44,289 bases of DNA from a virus: positions 1 to 44,289 of IMG/VR virus record IMGVR_UViG_3300023119_000049; one strand, given 5' to 3'. The notes under the pieces were generated by a model. The model did no database searches and had not been told where the DNA came from. It saw only the letters and a program-made list of their open reading frames with translations. Numbering within the stretch: the stretch's first letter is position 1; the number at the start of each line of letters is the position of its first letter. This document shows, piece by piece, positions 6,287 to 13,799 of this stretch. The position numbers were made by a program, and so were the translations under genes.

Positions 6287-6955
6287 TTAGTCTCGTGACT
6301 TTAGTTTACAATTATCAAAATGATATCTGGTCATATTTGATTGACCGCCAGATTTAGAACAATGTGGACATTTAACTTTTTTTTGAATTTTATTTTTTCC
6401 CTTCATTGACTCTGACATTTTTCTTCTTGTCTCCTCAGAATATGATCCTCTTTTTCTTCTCGCCTCTGTAAGTTTTCTTTTATGTTCTTCGCTAAAAGGC
6501 CCTTTTGGTTTTCCTTTTGCTGCTTTTGACATATTTTGTTTAGCTTCTTCAGAAAACGGTTCTCTTTTTTTCCATGACTCTTTCAACTTTTCAATTGTTT
6601 CCGGACTATGTTTGTAATTTTTTCTCGCTTCTCTTAACTTTTGTCTAACTTCTTCTGTAGGTGAACTTCCTTCACCACCATCTGTCATATTATAACCATT
6701 TTGATTCACAAATGAATTGTATTTTTTTATGTATTTTTTTTCTAATCGATCAAGGTCTTTTTTTGAATTTGTTTCGGTAAGTATTTCTATTTTGAAATTT
6801 TCTATACCATATTTGTGCATCGCTTGATGTAATGCATATTTTTGTTTGTTCACCGCATTCCATTTATGCTTATACCATCGTTCTTCTACACTTACTGTTG
6901 TTTGACCAATATAAATTTTATTGTTTATTTCATTTGTTATTTTGTATATCCACAT
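6287..6955 (-). CDS. GIY-YIG homing endonuclease with NUMOD3 repeats and zinc finger
   Basis: A 222-residue free-standing nuclease of the SegA-E type. The N-terminus has MWIYKITNEINNKIYIGQT, the GIY-YIG strands, then the active-site region RWYKHKWNA, HQAMHKYGIENFKIEIL and YNMTDGGEG. The middle (100-190) holds at least four NUMOD3-like repeats of the type SEEHKRKLTEARRKRG, which read DNA. The C-terminus is a CPHC...HFDNC zinc finger (about 198-217). GGATG precedes the ATG. It sits between two late virion-type genes and is likely a mobile insertion. Confidence 0.9.
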   Translation of the reverse strand: MWIYKITNEINNKIYIGQTTVSVEERWYKHKWNAVNKQKYALHQAMHKYGIENFKIEILTETNSKKDLDRLEKKYIKKYNSFVNQNGYNMTDGGEGSSPTEEVRQKLREARKNYKHSPETIEKLKESWKKREPFSEEAKQNMSKAAKGKPKGPFSEEHKRKLTEARRKRGSYSEETRRKMSESMKGKNKIQKKVKCPHCSKSGGQSNMTRYHFDNCKLKSRD

Positions 6956-6966
6956 TTTTCATCCTT

Positions 6967-9396
6967 TCAATGAATCACTAGTAAGGTTCCCTGAACATCT
7001 CTTCTTTGTGCTGATACATCTCCATCATTTGTTGATACTAAAACGTGATACTTATTTCGATTGGCTTTATCCTCAGGAATTTTATTCATTTCATCATATG
7101 TTAGAATCTCTTTATCATATCCATAATATTTCTTAAGTGCTTCTTTGTATAATCTTAGTACTTCCTCAGGCAGATAAGTTTTATACAAAGAAGGATATTT
7201 CTTTTCTAAATCACGAACCTGTTGTGTTGAAAGAATCGCATCAAGTTTCTTTTCATCAAAAACAAATCGCCCTTGTTTACCTTTTGTTTTCTTGAACATC
7301 ATTTCAAAGGCATGTTCTTTTTCAATTCCAGGAAAGTGTTTTTGAACTTCACTATTCTTTTCTTTGAATGACTCGAAGTCCTCCGCACCATGCACAGCTA
7401 GTTTAGGTATGTAGTTGAAAGAAGCAACCTTCGATTCGACGTTAACGTTTTTGTGTGGAGTACCGTTAATGGTCATCGAAGCTAACTTGGTTCGAGTGGT
7501 AGTTGCATTAATACTATTAAAGTTTTCTTCACCAATGGAGTTGAGCTTACTCAGCAAACTGTCTGAAAACACTCGTCTTTCTCCCAGCTTCTTTCCTTCA
7601 CTATCAGTGAATTTCTCATACGCAGGAATGTTCAAATCAATCACTTTAGAGAATTTGAATTTGGCTAATTCGGGTATCTTGCTGATTTTCTTATCATATC
7701 TTCCACCATATGACAGATTGAAGACAAAGTTGTCAGGTATATTGCTCATGGATGGAGCAGCATTTCCTTTGAAGTCTTTTCCTGTGACAACTTCATGAAT
7801 CATTTCAACACGTTTGGTGTAAGCATAGTGAAGAATGTTTGGTGTTCCTTTCGCAATGTTCATAATCAAATCAAAATACTTTCTTGAGAAGAAGTCACCC
7901 GCATCATGCCATCGAATGATCACTTCCTTATTCGATTTACTATGAAGTGTTTTCAGATAGGCAGCGGTCTTTTTTGCAAACTGCTCAGGATGATTGACAA
8001 GGAAAGTGAGAACTTGAGCAGCACTGATTGAAGGTGCTGAATACATTGTGTAGAATCCTTTTGTTGCGTAACAGAAAGATTTACACAAGGCAGCAGATGG
8101 GCATGTGTTAAGAATCGCAAGGCCTGGAGGATGAGATTTACCGTAAATGTCTTTCCAGTTTCTCTCCATATACACCAGACCTTTATACGCTGGCAGCGTG
8201 AAATCATAAATTTCTTTTGACTTACCCAAGGCACCCATTGACTTCATCATCTTTTGATTCTGAGATAATGATTTGTCAGGCTCATAGATGTAGGCGTTGC
8301 CTCCTGATTTCGCAAACAATCTTTCATAGGATGCAGTAGTCTTATTGTAACTTTTATATCGTCGAGCAAGTTCTTTTTCATCCATTGAAACAAACTTTGA
8401 GTTTGTCTTTGTCACACCATCATAGAAGAAATATTTAAACTCACCACTTTGTCCGTCAGGATCTTTACTAAACCCCTTCAATACTGATTTGATTGCTTTT
8501 TCTTTGTTCATACCTTTCTTCACCTTTTCCTCTACATCGGCATGAATCTCATCAAACAGGTCTCGTATTTCTTTCTTTGTCAGTTGTGAACCATCTTTCT
8601 TATAGATGTTCTTGACAATACCATCCATTGGCACATCTTTACCCATGATGTAATCAATCAGCACTTGGTCATCTTCCACTTCAAGACCATCCATCATCGC
8701 AGAAGAGTGAAGTAATGGTTTGTTCACAGCAGGATCAGGATAAACTGCCTTGACCATTCTCATTTCAAGATTCAATCCTTTTTTCAATCGTTCAATCAAG
8801 TCATCTGCGATTTGATTTTTGTTCAATCCTTTTTCGTAAATGGCACCAATATCTTCTTTCAGACCTTTCTTTTCTAACTCAGCGATAAAGTCTTTCTGAA
8901 AATCTCTTGCTTTGGCTTGTGTGTTCTTTTCACGAAATGCTTTTTCGGATTGTGAATTATATCCAGCAGCATATTCATTGAAGGCTGATTTGAGTAAACG
9001 ATTGAATTGACGAATCTTATTTTCAATGGCATCATTCGAATAATTTTTTAGATTCTTTGCGATACGAATACGAAGTGTGATGTTTTCCATCCAGGACTTA
9101 TAATCTCTTTCAGGTGTATACTTCATTGCTTTGAGGTCATCCCAATAACTTTCAGTCAAATCTTCTTTTGGTGGATTCTTAAGTAGTTTGTCTCGCTTCT
9201 CAAGTTGATAGAATTGTTTTGGTGTCATCAACATAAAAATTTCACCATTTGAACTTGATAAACTTCCAGCTGGTTTTTCTTTTTGAGGTAGTTTTTGTTT
9301 GAATGTGTATAAGCCAGCTTCTTTGATTTTTCTCTGTTCTTGCCCTTGAGCAAATTCGAGAATCATTTCTTTGCAATATGATGAGAATGAAAGCAT
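6967..9396 (-). CDS. Large GP88-like cysteine-motif protein, possible virion protein
   Basis: An 809-residue protein. The N-terminus MLSFSSYCKEMILE|F is a divergent version of the capsid-targeting peptide seen in its neighbours. Residues about 90-350 are helical and charged. Residues 425-530 hold the motif NTCPSAALCKSFCYATKG (Cys432, Cys438, Cys442), then FLVNHPEQF and IIRWHDAGDFFSRKYF and YAYTKR. This order of a CPxxxxC...CYA cluster followed by R-H-D-GDF resembles the GP88 family known from mycobacteriophages and other elements, whose function is unknown. A metal or Fe-S centre is possible. A late-type promoter lies 46 bases upstream, and the ribosome site is AGGA. Confidence 0.7.
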   Translation of the reverse strand: MLSFSSYCKEMILEFAQGQEQRKIKEAGLYTFKQKLPQKEKPAGSLSSSNGEIFMLMTPKQFYQLEKRDKLLKNPPKEDLTESYWDDLKAMKYTPERDYKSWMENITLRIRIAKNLKNYSNDAIENKIRQFNRLLKSAFNEYAAGYNSQSEKAFREKNTQAKARDFQKDFIAELEKKGLKEDIGAIYEKGLNKNQIADDLIERLKKGLNLEMRMVKAVYPDPAVNKPLLHSSAMMDGLEVEDDQVLIDYIMGKDVPMDGIVKNIYKKDGSQLTKKEIRDLFDEIHADVEEKVKKGMNKEKAIKSVLKGFSKDPDGQSGEFKYFFYDGVTKTNSKFVSMDEKELARRYKSYNKTTASYERLFAKSGGNAYIYEPDKSLSQNQKMMKSMGALGKSKEIYDFTLPAYKGLVYMERNWKDIYGKSHPPGLAILNTCPSAALCKSFCYATKGFYTMYSAPSISAAQVLTFLVNHPEQFAKKTAAYLKTLHSKSNKEVIIRWHDAGDFFSRKYFDLIMNIAKGTPNILHYAYTKRVEMIHEVVTGKDFKGNAAPSMSNIPDNFVFNLSYGGRYDKKISKIPELAKFKFSKVIDLNIPAYEKFTDSEGKKLGERRVFSDSLLSKLNSIGEENFNSINATTTRTKLASMTINGTPHKNVNVESKVASFNYIPKLAVHGAEDFESFKEKNSEVQKHFPGIEKEHAFEMMFKKTKGKQGRFVFDEKKLDAILSTQQVRDLEKKYPSLYKTYLPEEVLRLYKEALKKYYGYDKEILTYDEMNKIPEDKANRNKYHVLVSTNDGDVSAQRRDVQGTLLVIH

Positions 9397-9441
9397 TTAT
9401 ATATCCTGTAGCTTATGATTTTATTGAAAAATATTCTCTAT

Positions 9442-9449
9442 TATTTATT
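9442..9449 (-). promoter_or_regulatory. T4-like late promoter element
   Basis: The minus strand reads AATAAATA, one mismatch from the T4 late consensus TATAAATA. It is 46 bases before the ATG of the 809-residue protein. Transcription would start near 9436, leaving a leader that contains the AGGA ribosome site. The same element recurs at similar distances before other genes here. Confidence 0.5.
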
Positions 9450-9461
9450 GAACATGTTTAT

Positions 9462-10253
9462 TTACATAGAAATCATGCGATGAGCTACAGTCGGATCAAA
9501 ATCATCAAAGTTATTATTAATGTAATTAAAAAAATTAGTATACGCTACTTTACTTGATGAACTTACTTTGCGTTTTTTATAGTCTTCAGCAACATATTGA
9601 GGGTCTATAACATTTTCAAAATAATAAAAAGATTTTGATATACTTGCCTTTTCCTCTGCTGACAAAGGACGATAACTTGACCGGTCCATTGTAACTGCAT
9701 TTAACAAAATAAATTTTGACCTTTTAGGTACAAGTTCTTGAAAAAATTTATGTGAAAATATATCATCACTATAGAGTTCTTTTAAAATTTCAATTTCAGG
9801 AATGATTTCGTTAGGTATGTTAAAAGGATTTGGTTCACCTCCTAACAGTATATGATTAAGTTTGTTGCTTTTTACAAAAAAAGGTATTCTGATGAATAAA
9901 AATTTATCTGTACTATCTTTGTATGTTTGAAATCTTTCAATTCTTCTTTGATACTGTTGTTCTGTATTTTCTTTACTCTCAATAAAATGTAGTATTCGCA
10001 TATCATACTTTTTCGAATACAATGTACCAGTTTCTGGGTTTATTGAATTAAATTTTAAGTTCCCTTTTCGTAGCACTAAGGAACTATCAAATAAGTCATG
10101 TGCTGAGGTTGTAAATAAATCTAAGGTTTTTTTGAAATTGAAAGAATCTACCCAATCCACTGGCATTGTTGGTCCACCATAACCACAGATTCTGGCTGTG
10201 GCGGTAATCCAGCAATTACGACCCAATGAAATCACTCTCATCTTGTCTGACAT
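9462..10253 (-). CDS. DUF1796 family protein (putative papain-like cysteine peptidase)
   Basis: A 263-residue protein. It starts MRVISLGRNCWITATAR (Cys14) and continues PTMPVDWVDSF, the family's SLGxxC...P.DW signature. The fold is annotated as a papain-like cysteine peptidase, and the members often sit in polysaccharide or surface-glycan loci. Here it is divergent from the tail and glycan operons starting at 10590, with a back-to-back late promoter pair between them. The catalytic His partner is not assigned with confidence. Substrate unknown. Confidence 0.75.
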   Translation of the reverse strand: MSDKMRVISLGRNCWITATARICGYGGPTMPVDWVDSFNFKKTLDLFTTSAHDLFDSSLVLRKGNLKFNSINPETGTLYSKKYDMRILHFIESKENTEQQYQRRIERFQTYKDSTDKFLFIRIPFFVKSNKLNHILLGGEPNPFNIPNEIIPEIEILKELYSDDIFSHKFFQELVPKRSKFILLNAVTMDRSSYRPLSAEEKASISKSFYYFENVIDPQYVAEDYKKRKVSSSSKVAYTNFFNYINNNFDDFDPTVAHRMISM

Positions 10254-10287
10254 TCTATATCCTTTTAACTTGAATTAACTGTTATCA

Positions 10288-10295
10288 TATTTATG
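10288..10295 (-). promoter_or_regulatory. Late promoter element for the DUF1796 gene
   Basis: The minus strand reads CATAAATA, 35 bases before the ATG at 10253. A start near 10282 would leave a leader with AAAAGGATA as ribosome site. It faces away from the plus-strand element at 10315-10322. Confidence 0.55.
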
Positions 10296-10314
10296 AATTC
10301 ATTATATTTGAAAA

Positions 10315-10322
10315 GATAAATA
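10315..10322 (+). promoter_or_regulatory. Late promoter element, divergent
   Basis: GATAAATA, 41 bases before the ATG at 10363. Together with the minus-strand CATAAATA at 10288-10295 it forms a divergent late promoter pair in the 70-base gap between opposite transcription units. Confidence 0.55.
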
Positions 10323-10362
10323 GGTGAAGAGGATTATCAATCAAAATTTGTTCGTAAGCATT

Positions 10363-10542
10363 ATGGAAGAAAGAAATTTCATTAAGTTTCAAGCGTCATT
10401 AATGAAATTTTACTTTCGTTATCACAAATGGCTAGGTTCAAAGAAATCGGAAAATGAGCTTGAGATCGAATTCATTGAAAGATATTGTAAATTACTAAGA
10501 AAATTCAACGATCTTATTCAAAAGCTAAAAATGAAATTATAA
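10363..10542 (+). CDS. Small hypothetical protein
   Basis: A 59-residue basic helical protein, MEERNFIKFQASLMKFYFRYHKWLGSKKSENE. A GTG at 10324 would add 13 residues, but it lies one base after the late promoter element and would be upstream of the expected transcript start near 10328, so the ATG is preferred. No strong ribosome site is seen for either. The stop TAA lies inside the next late promoter element. Function not recognised. Confidence 0.5.
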   Translation: MEERNFIKFQASLMKFYFRYHKWLGSKKSENELEIEFIERYCKLLRKFNDLIQKLKMKL

Positions 10543-10545
10543 ATA
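10538..10545 (+). promoter_or_regulatory. Perfect late promoter TATAAATA before the glycine-rich tail gene
   Basis: TATAAATA with no mismatch, 45 bases before the ATG at 10590. It overlaps the stop codon of the preceding gene and lies in a palindrome with 10-base arms (10535-10544 and 10547-10556). The expected transcript carries the AGGAGA ribosome site. Confidence 0.65.
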
Positions 10546-10589
10546 GATTTATAATTTTTATTCATGACCTAAAAATTCAGGAGAAATTA

Positions 10590-11861
10590 ATGTCGAATGT
10601 AAAAAAACTCACAAGAATTTTGGATAAACTGATTCAGGTAGGTCCATCATACCTTGATCAGACTCTTCGATCCTATGTGACTGAAAATAAAGAATATCGT
10701 TTATATTACGATAAAGATGATCCGAATCATCCAGATGCTAATACATATGCTGTATTTTCTTATTTTTCTTCAGGAACATACAAAACAGAAAATGCTCGAG
10801 AAACTGATATTCTTATTGTTGCTGGCGGAGGCGGTGGTACAATTGGTAACGCTTCTGGTGGATCCGGAGGAGGTGAAGTAATTGAAATTCGTAATGCTGT
10901 TTTACCAGCTGGTGAATATGTCATTACAATTGGTGCTGGTGGGGCAGGTGCTTCAAATCCAGGTGCTCCAGCAGTAGGGCAAGCTCCAATTGCTGATACT
11001 GAGGCTCAAGGTAAGATAGGTAATGATTCGAGTATTCATAAAACACCTTCAACAAATCGTATTGTAGCAAAAGGTGGAGGAGTTGGTGGTTATCGACAAT
11101 ATGATACAAATGCTTCAGCCGGAGGTTCAGGAGGTGGAGCAGGTGGTGCTGACCATGATCCAGGAAATGTAGGAATTCAACCGGCCGCAGGCTCACCTTT
11201 TTATCAAGGTGCCGGAGTTCTCTCTCACACTGTTGCTGGTGAAGAAACATCACAATATATGTTGAATGGTTATCTTGGTGATAATGTCACTACAGGACTT
11301 GTTCAGAATTATGGTGAACCGGGTGGTGATTCTGATGCTTACGCATTAGGCAATGTAAGCACTACTGACACTTACACACCAGGTGGAGGTGGTGGAGCAG
11401 CCGAAACTGGTCAATCAGGAACAGATACAAAAGGTGGAGATGGTGGTGACGGTGTTACAATTGATTGGGTCAATGAAGTATTTAATAAAGTTTACAAATT
11501 CAATGGTAATATTCATTGGGGTGCCGGTGGAGGAGCATCTTGTTTAGCGGATAAAGAACCAGGTAATGGTGGTCTTGGTGGTGGAGGTGGAGGAGCCTCA
11601 TTCAAACAGTTGGGCGCCACAGCCGCTGAAACTGAAATTTACTGGAATGGTAAAGGTGGTCTTTCTGGTTTTAATCCAGGTTATGATGCCGCATTTCTAA
11701 AAGGTGGTGCTGGTGGTCAAAACACAGGAAGTGGAGCGGGAGGTTCTTGTGGGACAGTTGCTTCTGATGTAGGTAGTCATATTCACAGAACAATCACTCA
11801 AGGACCAAATGGTGGTTCCGGATTTGTTTTGATTCGTGTAAGAATGAACGATATTGTATAA
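10590..11861 (+). CDS. Glycine-rich tail fibre or adhesin protein
   Basis: A 423-residue protein with an N-terminal helical region (SNVKKLTRILDKLIQVG), then from about residue 75 a glycine-rich repeat domain: DILIVAGGGGG, GGSGGGEV, ITIGAGGAG, GAGGGAS, a run of LGGGGGGAS and FVLIRV at the end. This pattern is that of glycine-rich domains of phage distal tail fibres and adhesins, in which polyglycine helices carry variable receptor-binding loops. The position next to the glycan operon and late promoter fits a virion surface protein. AGGAGA precedes the ATG. Receptor unknown. Confidence 0.8.
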   Translation: MSNVKKLTRILDKLIQVGPSYLDQTLRSYVTENKEYRLYYDKDDPNHPDANTYAVFSYFSSGTYKTENARETDILIVAGGGGGTIGNASGGSGGGEVIEIRNAVLPAGEYVITIGAGGAGASNPGAPAVGQAPIADTEAQGKIGNDSSIHKTPSTNRIVAKGGGVGGYRQYDTNASAGGSGGGAGGADHDPGNVGIQPAAGSPFYQGAGVLSHTVAGEETSQYMLNGYLGDNVTTGLVQNYGEPGGDSDAYALGNVSTTDTYTPGGGGGAAETGQSGTDTKGGDGGDGVTIDWVNEVFNKVYKFNGNIHWGAGGGASCLADKEPGNGGLGGGGGGASFKQLGATAAETEIYWNGKGGLSGFNPGYDAAFLKGGAGGQNTGSGAGGSCGTVASDVGSHIHRTITQGPNGGSGFVLIRVRMNDIV

Positions 11862-11878
11862 TATAGATAGGATTTTTT

Positions 11879-12226
11879 ATGTCACATTTTGCTGAAATTC
11901 GTCCAAACGGAAATGTAGTCTCTGTGATTTGCGCTGAGCCTGACGTGATTAACATGGGTGTAATGGGAGACCCTCATAAGTTTATTCAAACTTCTTATAA
12001 TGGAAATTTTCGTAATAAATTTGCAAACATCGGTGACCGTTATGATCGGTCACTTGATATGTTTATTCCTCCTAAACCTTATCCATCATGGACTTTAGAA
12101 ACATATGAAGAGAATGATGTGCCTAAGGCTAGGTGGACTGCTCCGAAAGCGAAGCCAAAAACAAAACCTCATTACATATGGAATGAAGAAACTCAAAAAT
12201 GGGTAGCACCCGAAACAATGGTTTGA
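11879..12226 (+). CDS. Small MSHFA-type conserved phage protein
   Basis: A 115-residue protein, MSHFAEIRPNGNVVSVICAEPDVINMG..GDPHKFIQTSYNGNFR...GDRYD..LDMFIPPKPYPSW, ending IWNEETQKWVAPE. This layout (MSHFAxI, GDPxxFIQTSYN, FIPPKPYPSW, WxWxxP) is a recurrent small protein near tail fibre genes of marine phages. It may be a fibre-associated or tip protein, but the function is not proven. It follows the tail protein by 17 bases, and the next gene is its paralogue. Confidence 0.7.
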   Translation: MSHFAEIRPNGNVVSVICAEPDVINMGVMGDPHKFIQTSYNGNFRNKFANIGDRYDRSLDMFIPPKPYPSWTLETYEENDVPKARWTAPKAKPKTKPHYIWNEETQKWVAPETMV

Positions 12227-12227
12227 T

Positions 12228-12581
12228 ATGTCTCATTTTGCATATGTAAATCCATACACTCACCTTGTTGAAAAAGTTATTGTAATTGAAGAAGACATGA
12301 TTGAAACAGGTGAGTTTGGAGATCCAAAGAATTTTATTCAATGTTCTTATACTGGAGAGTTTCGTGGATGTTATCCCGGTGTAGGATATCATTATCTTGA
12401 ACGTTCAATCAATTCTGATATCACACTGAAAGATTGTTTTATCCCTCCATGCCCTACTCCTGGTTATTTCTTTCATGAAAAAACTTGGAATTGGCATCCG
12501 GATCCTCCCTCAGAAAAGAAGTTTACCAGTCTTTTAGGAAAATTCAAGAAAAAAATACTTGACATTTCTTTTAAAACCTGA
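12228..12581 (+). CDS. Paralogue of the preceding MSHFA protein
   Basis: A 117-residue protein starting MSHFAYVNPYTHLVEKVIVIEEDMIETGEFGDPKNFIQCSYTGEFRG. It shares the MSHFA, GDPxxFIQxSY and FIPP segments with its neighbour but has diverged in the second half, which ends in a basic tail (KKFTSLLGKFKKKI). A tandem duplication with divergence is the simplest reading. It starts one base after the neighbour's stop. A consensus sigma70-like promoter lies over its last codons. Confidence 0.7.
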   Translation: MSHFAYVNPYTHLVEKVIVIEEDMIETGEFGDPKNFIQCSYTGEFRGCYPGVGYHYLERSINSDITLKDCFIPPCPTPGYFFHEKTWNWHPDPPSEKKFTSLLGKFKKKILDISFKT

Positions 12582-12587
12582 TATCAT
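12559..12587 (+). promoter_or_regulatory. Sigma70-type promoter
   Basis: TTGACA at 12559-12564, a 17-base spacer, and TATCAT at 12582-12587 (one mismatch from TATAAT). Transcription would start near 12594, directly before the ATG at 12596. This is the best host-type promoter seen in the window and would serve the small genes and possibly the glycan operon early in infection. Confidence 0.65.
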
Positions 12588-12595
12588 ATCGACAC

Positions 12596-12745
12596 ATGTT
12601 AGAAAATTTTTCAGCGATAGAGACACTTTTGTTTCTGTCAGTCATACATACAATTGTTGCCACAGCCAGCATTGGCTTCATTTTTTTAATTGTTCGTGGT
12701 GACCAAGAGCATCAGAAAATACGAGACCAAAAAAAGAATAAATGA
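12596..12745 (+). CDS. Small membrane protein
   Basis: A 49-residue frame, MLENFSAIETLLFLSVIHTIVATASIGFIFLIV then a charged tail RGDQEHQKIRDQKKNK. It has one transmembrane helix with a basic cytoplasmic-type tail. Its ATG lies just after the predicted transcript start, so it would be nearly leaderless. The stop TGA overlaps the next ATG as ATGA. Function unknown. Confidence 0.5.
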   Translation: MLENFSAIETLLFLSVIHTIVATASIGFIFLIVRGDQEHQKIRDQKKNK

Positions 12746-12888
12746 CAAATGAAAAGATTAAAGTACCTAAAACTCTTAGGAGATTACCTGATGATCAAGA
12801 GATAACACGTTCAAACACAAGTCCCGTGTTATCTCATACTGAACAGGACTTAAAAGATGCATACGAGGAGTCTGTTTCTGAAATCTAA
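12742..12888 (+). CDS. Small hydrophilic protein
   Basis: A 48-residue frame, MTNEKIKVPKTLRRLPDDQE...DAYEESVSEI, coupled to the upstream gene by ATGA. It contains an 11-base perfect inverted repeat at 12799-12809 and 12825-12835. No domain recognised. The next gene follows after an AGGAG site. Confidence 0.5.
   Translation: MTNEKIKVPKTLRRLPDDQEITRSNTSPVLSHTEQDLKDAYEESVSEI
12799..12835 (+). repeat. Perfect 11-base inverted repeat
   Basis: GAGATAACACG at 12799-12809 and its exact complement CGTGTTATCTC at 12825-12835, separated by 15 bases. No U-run follows, so a terminator is unlikely. It could be an RNA hairpin or a dimer binding site. Confidence 0.55.
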
Positions 12889-12902
12889 CAGGAGAATATA
12901 TT

Positions 12903-13499
12903 ATGAATATCTTTTATCTCGATCCTAATGCACAAGCAGCCGCCAGAATGCACTGTGACCGTCACGTGGTAAAAATGCTTGCCGAATATGGCCAGTTACT
13001 TTCAACTGCTCATCGTGTTCTTGATGGTCAAAAGACGATTCAGAAAAATGCAGCTGGTCGTCGAATGACCACATATCTTTTCGAAGATGAAGTGAAAGAA
13101 AACACATTCTACAAATCATGTTATGTTGGTCATCCAAGTAACGTATGGTTGAGAGCATCAAAAGAAAATTATCAATGGCTTCATGCTTGTTTTGTTGAAC
13201 TCGGTAAAGAGTTTGTTCGTCGATATAATAAGAATGAAGATCATATGACAATTCAAAAACTTGCAGACATCACAGCAACTCCTCCAAAAAACATACCAGA
13301 AAAAGAATTCACAGGACCTACACCAGCAATGCCTGACTACTGTAAGGTTGAAGGTGATTCTTTAGCTTCTTATCGTAATTACTATATCTTAGAAAAACCG
13401 TTTGCTGAATGGCGTTATTCAGAAACACCTCAATGGTTCATTGAAGGCCGTCAGAATCAAGCGAATAAAGATTTAGAATTTTATTCAGCATTAGTTTGA
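12903..13499 (+). CDS. Conserved phage protein of the MNIFxLDxNxxxAAxxHCDxHVVKM family
   Basis: A 198-residue protein whose start, MNIFYLDPNAQAAARMHCDRHVVKMLAEYGQLLSTAHR, is characteristic of a widespread family of large phages. Later segments HPSNVWLRASKENYQWL and TPAMPDYCK and YRNYYILEKPFAEW also match the family layout. The His-Cys-Asp and His-Val-Val motifs suggest a metal or catalytic site. Relatives are sometimes labelled pyrimidine dimer glycosylase, but the layout differs from T4 DenV and I would not assign that activity. AGGAG precedes the ATG. Confidence 0.75.
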   Translation: MNIFYLDPNAQAAARMHCDRHVVKMLAEYGQLLSTAHRVLDGQKTIQKNAAGRRMTTYLFEDEVKENTFYKSCYVGHPSNVWLRASKENYQWLHACFVELGKEFVRRYNKNEDHMTIQKLADITATPPKNIPEKEFTGPTPAMPDYCKVEGDSLASYRNYYILEKPFAEWRYSETPQWFIEGRQNQANKDLEFYSALV

Positions 13500-13505
13500 G
13501 GTGTT

Positions 13506-13799
13506 ATGAATTGTAAACTACAGATTGATGAAAAGAAAGAATTTGTGAGGCTTTGTATTGAAGGTTACGATCAACATGATCAAAATGAAGGCGACCTCAT
13601 ATACAAAATGCCAATTGATGAGGTGCCAGAAGTTCTTGAAAATCTTACAACTCATCAGATTATGAATAGTAGTCTAATGACTGAAAGAGAATATCAAAAA
13701 TTTAGCTTAATGATTAATGAATTAAGTTATTTTCTTTATGATACCCAAGAAAGAATTGCCCAAGAAGAAATGATAGGCGGTGAAAACAAACCATTATAA
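13506..13799 (+). CDS. Acidic hypothetical protein
   Basis: A 97-residue acidic helical protein (MNCKLQIDEKKEFVRLCIEGYDQHDQNEGDLIYKMPIDEVPEVLENL). No known domain is recognised. It starts seven bases after the preceding gene with GAGG as ribosome site. Its TAA stop lies in a TATAAATA element that precedes the next gene. Confidence 0.6.
   Translation: MNCKLQIDEKKEFVRLCIEGYDQHDQNEGDLIYKMPIDEVPEVLENLTTHQIMNSSLMTEREYQKFSLMINELSYFLYDTQERIAQEEMIGGENKPL

Noticed and set aside
10924-11253. Long opposite-strand reading frame in the glycine-rich tail gene
   Set aside because: It has low-complexity His/Leu composition that mirrors glycine codons, so it is a shadow of the real gene.
12903-13499. T4 DenV-type pyrimidine dimer glycosylase
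   Set aside because: The family is sometimes so labelled, but the residues at the N-terminus and the general layout do not match DenV, so only a conserved family is stated.
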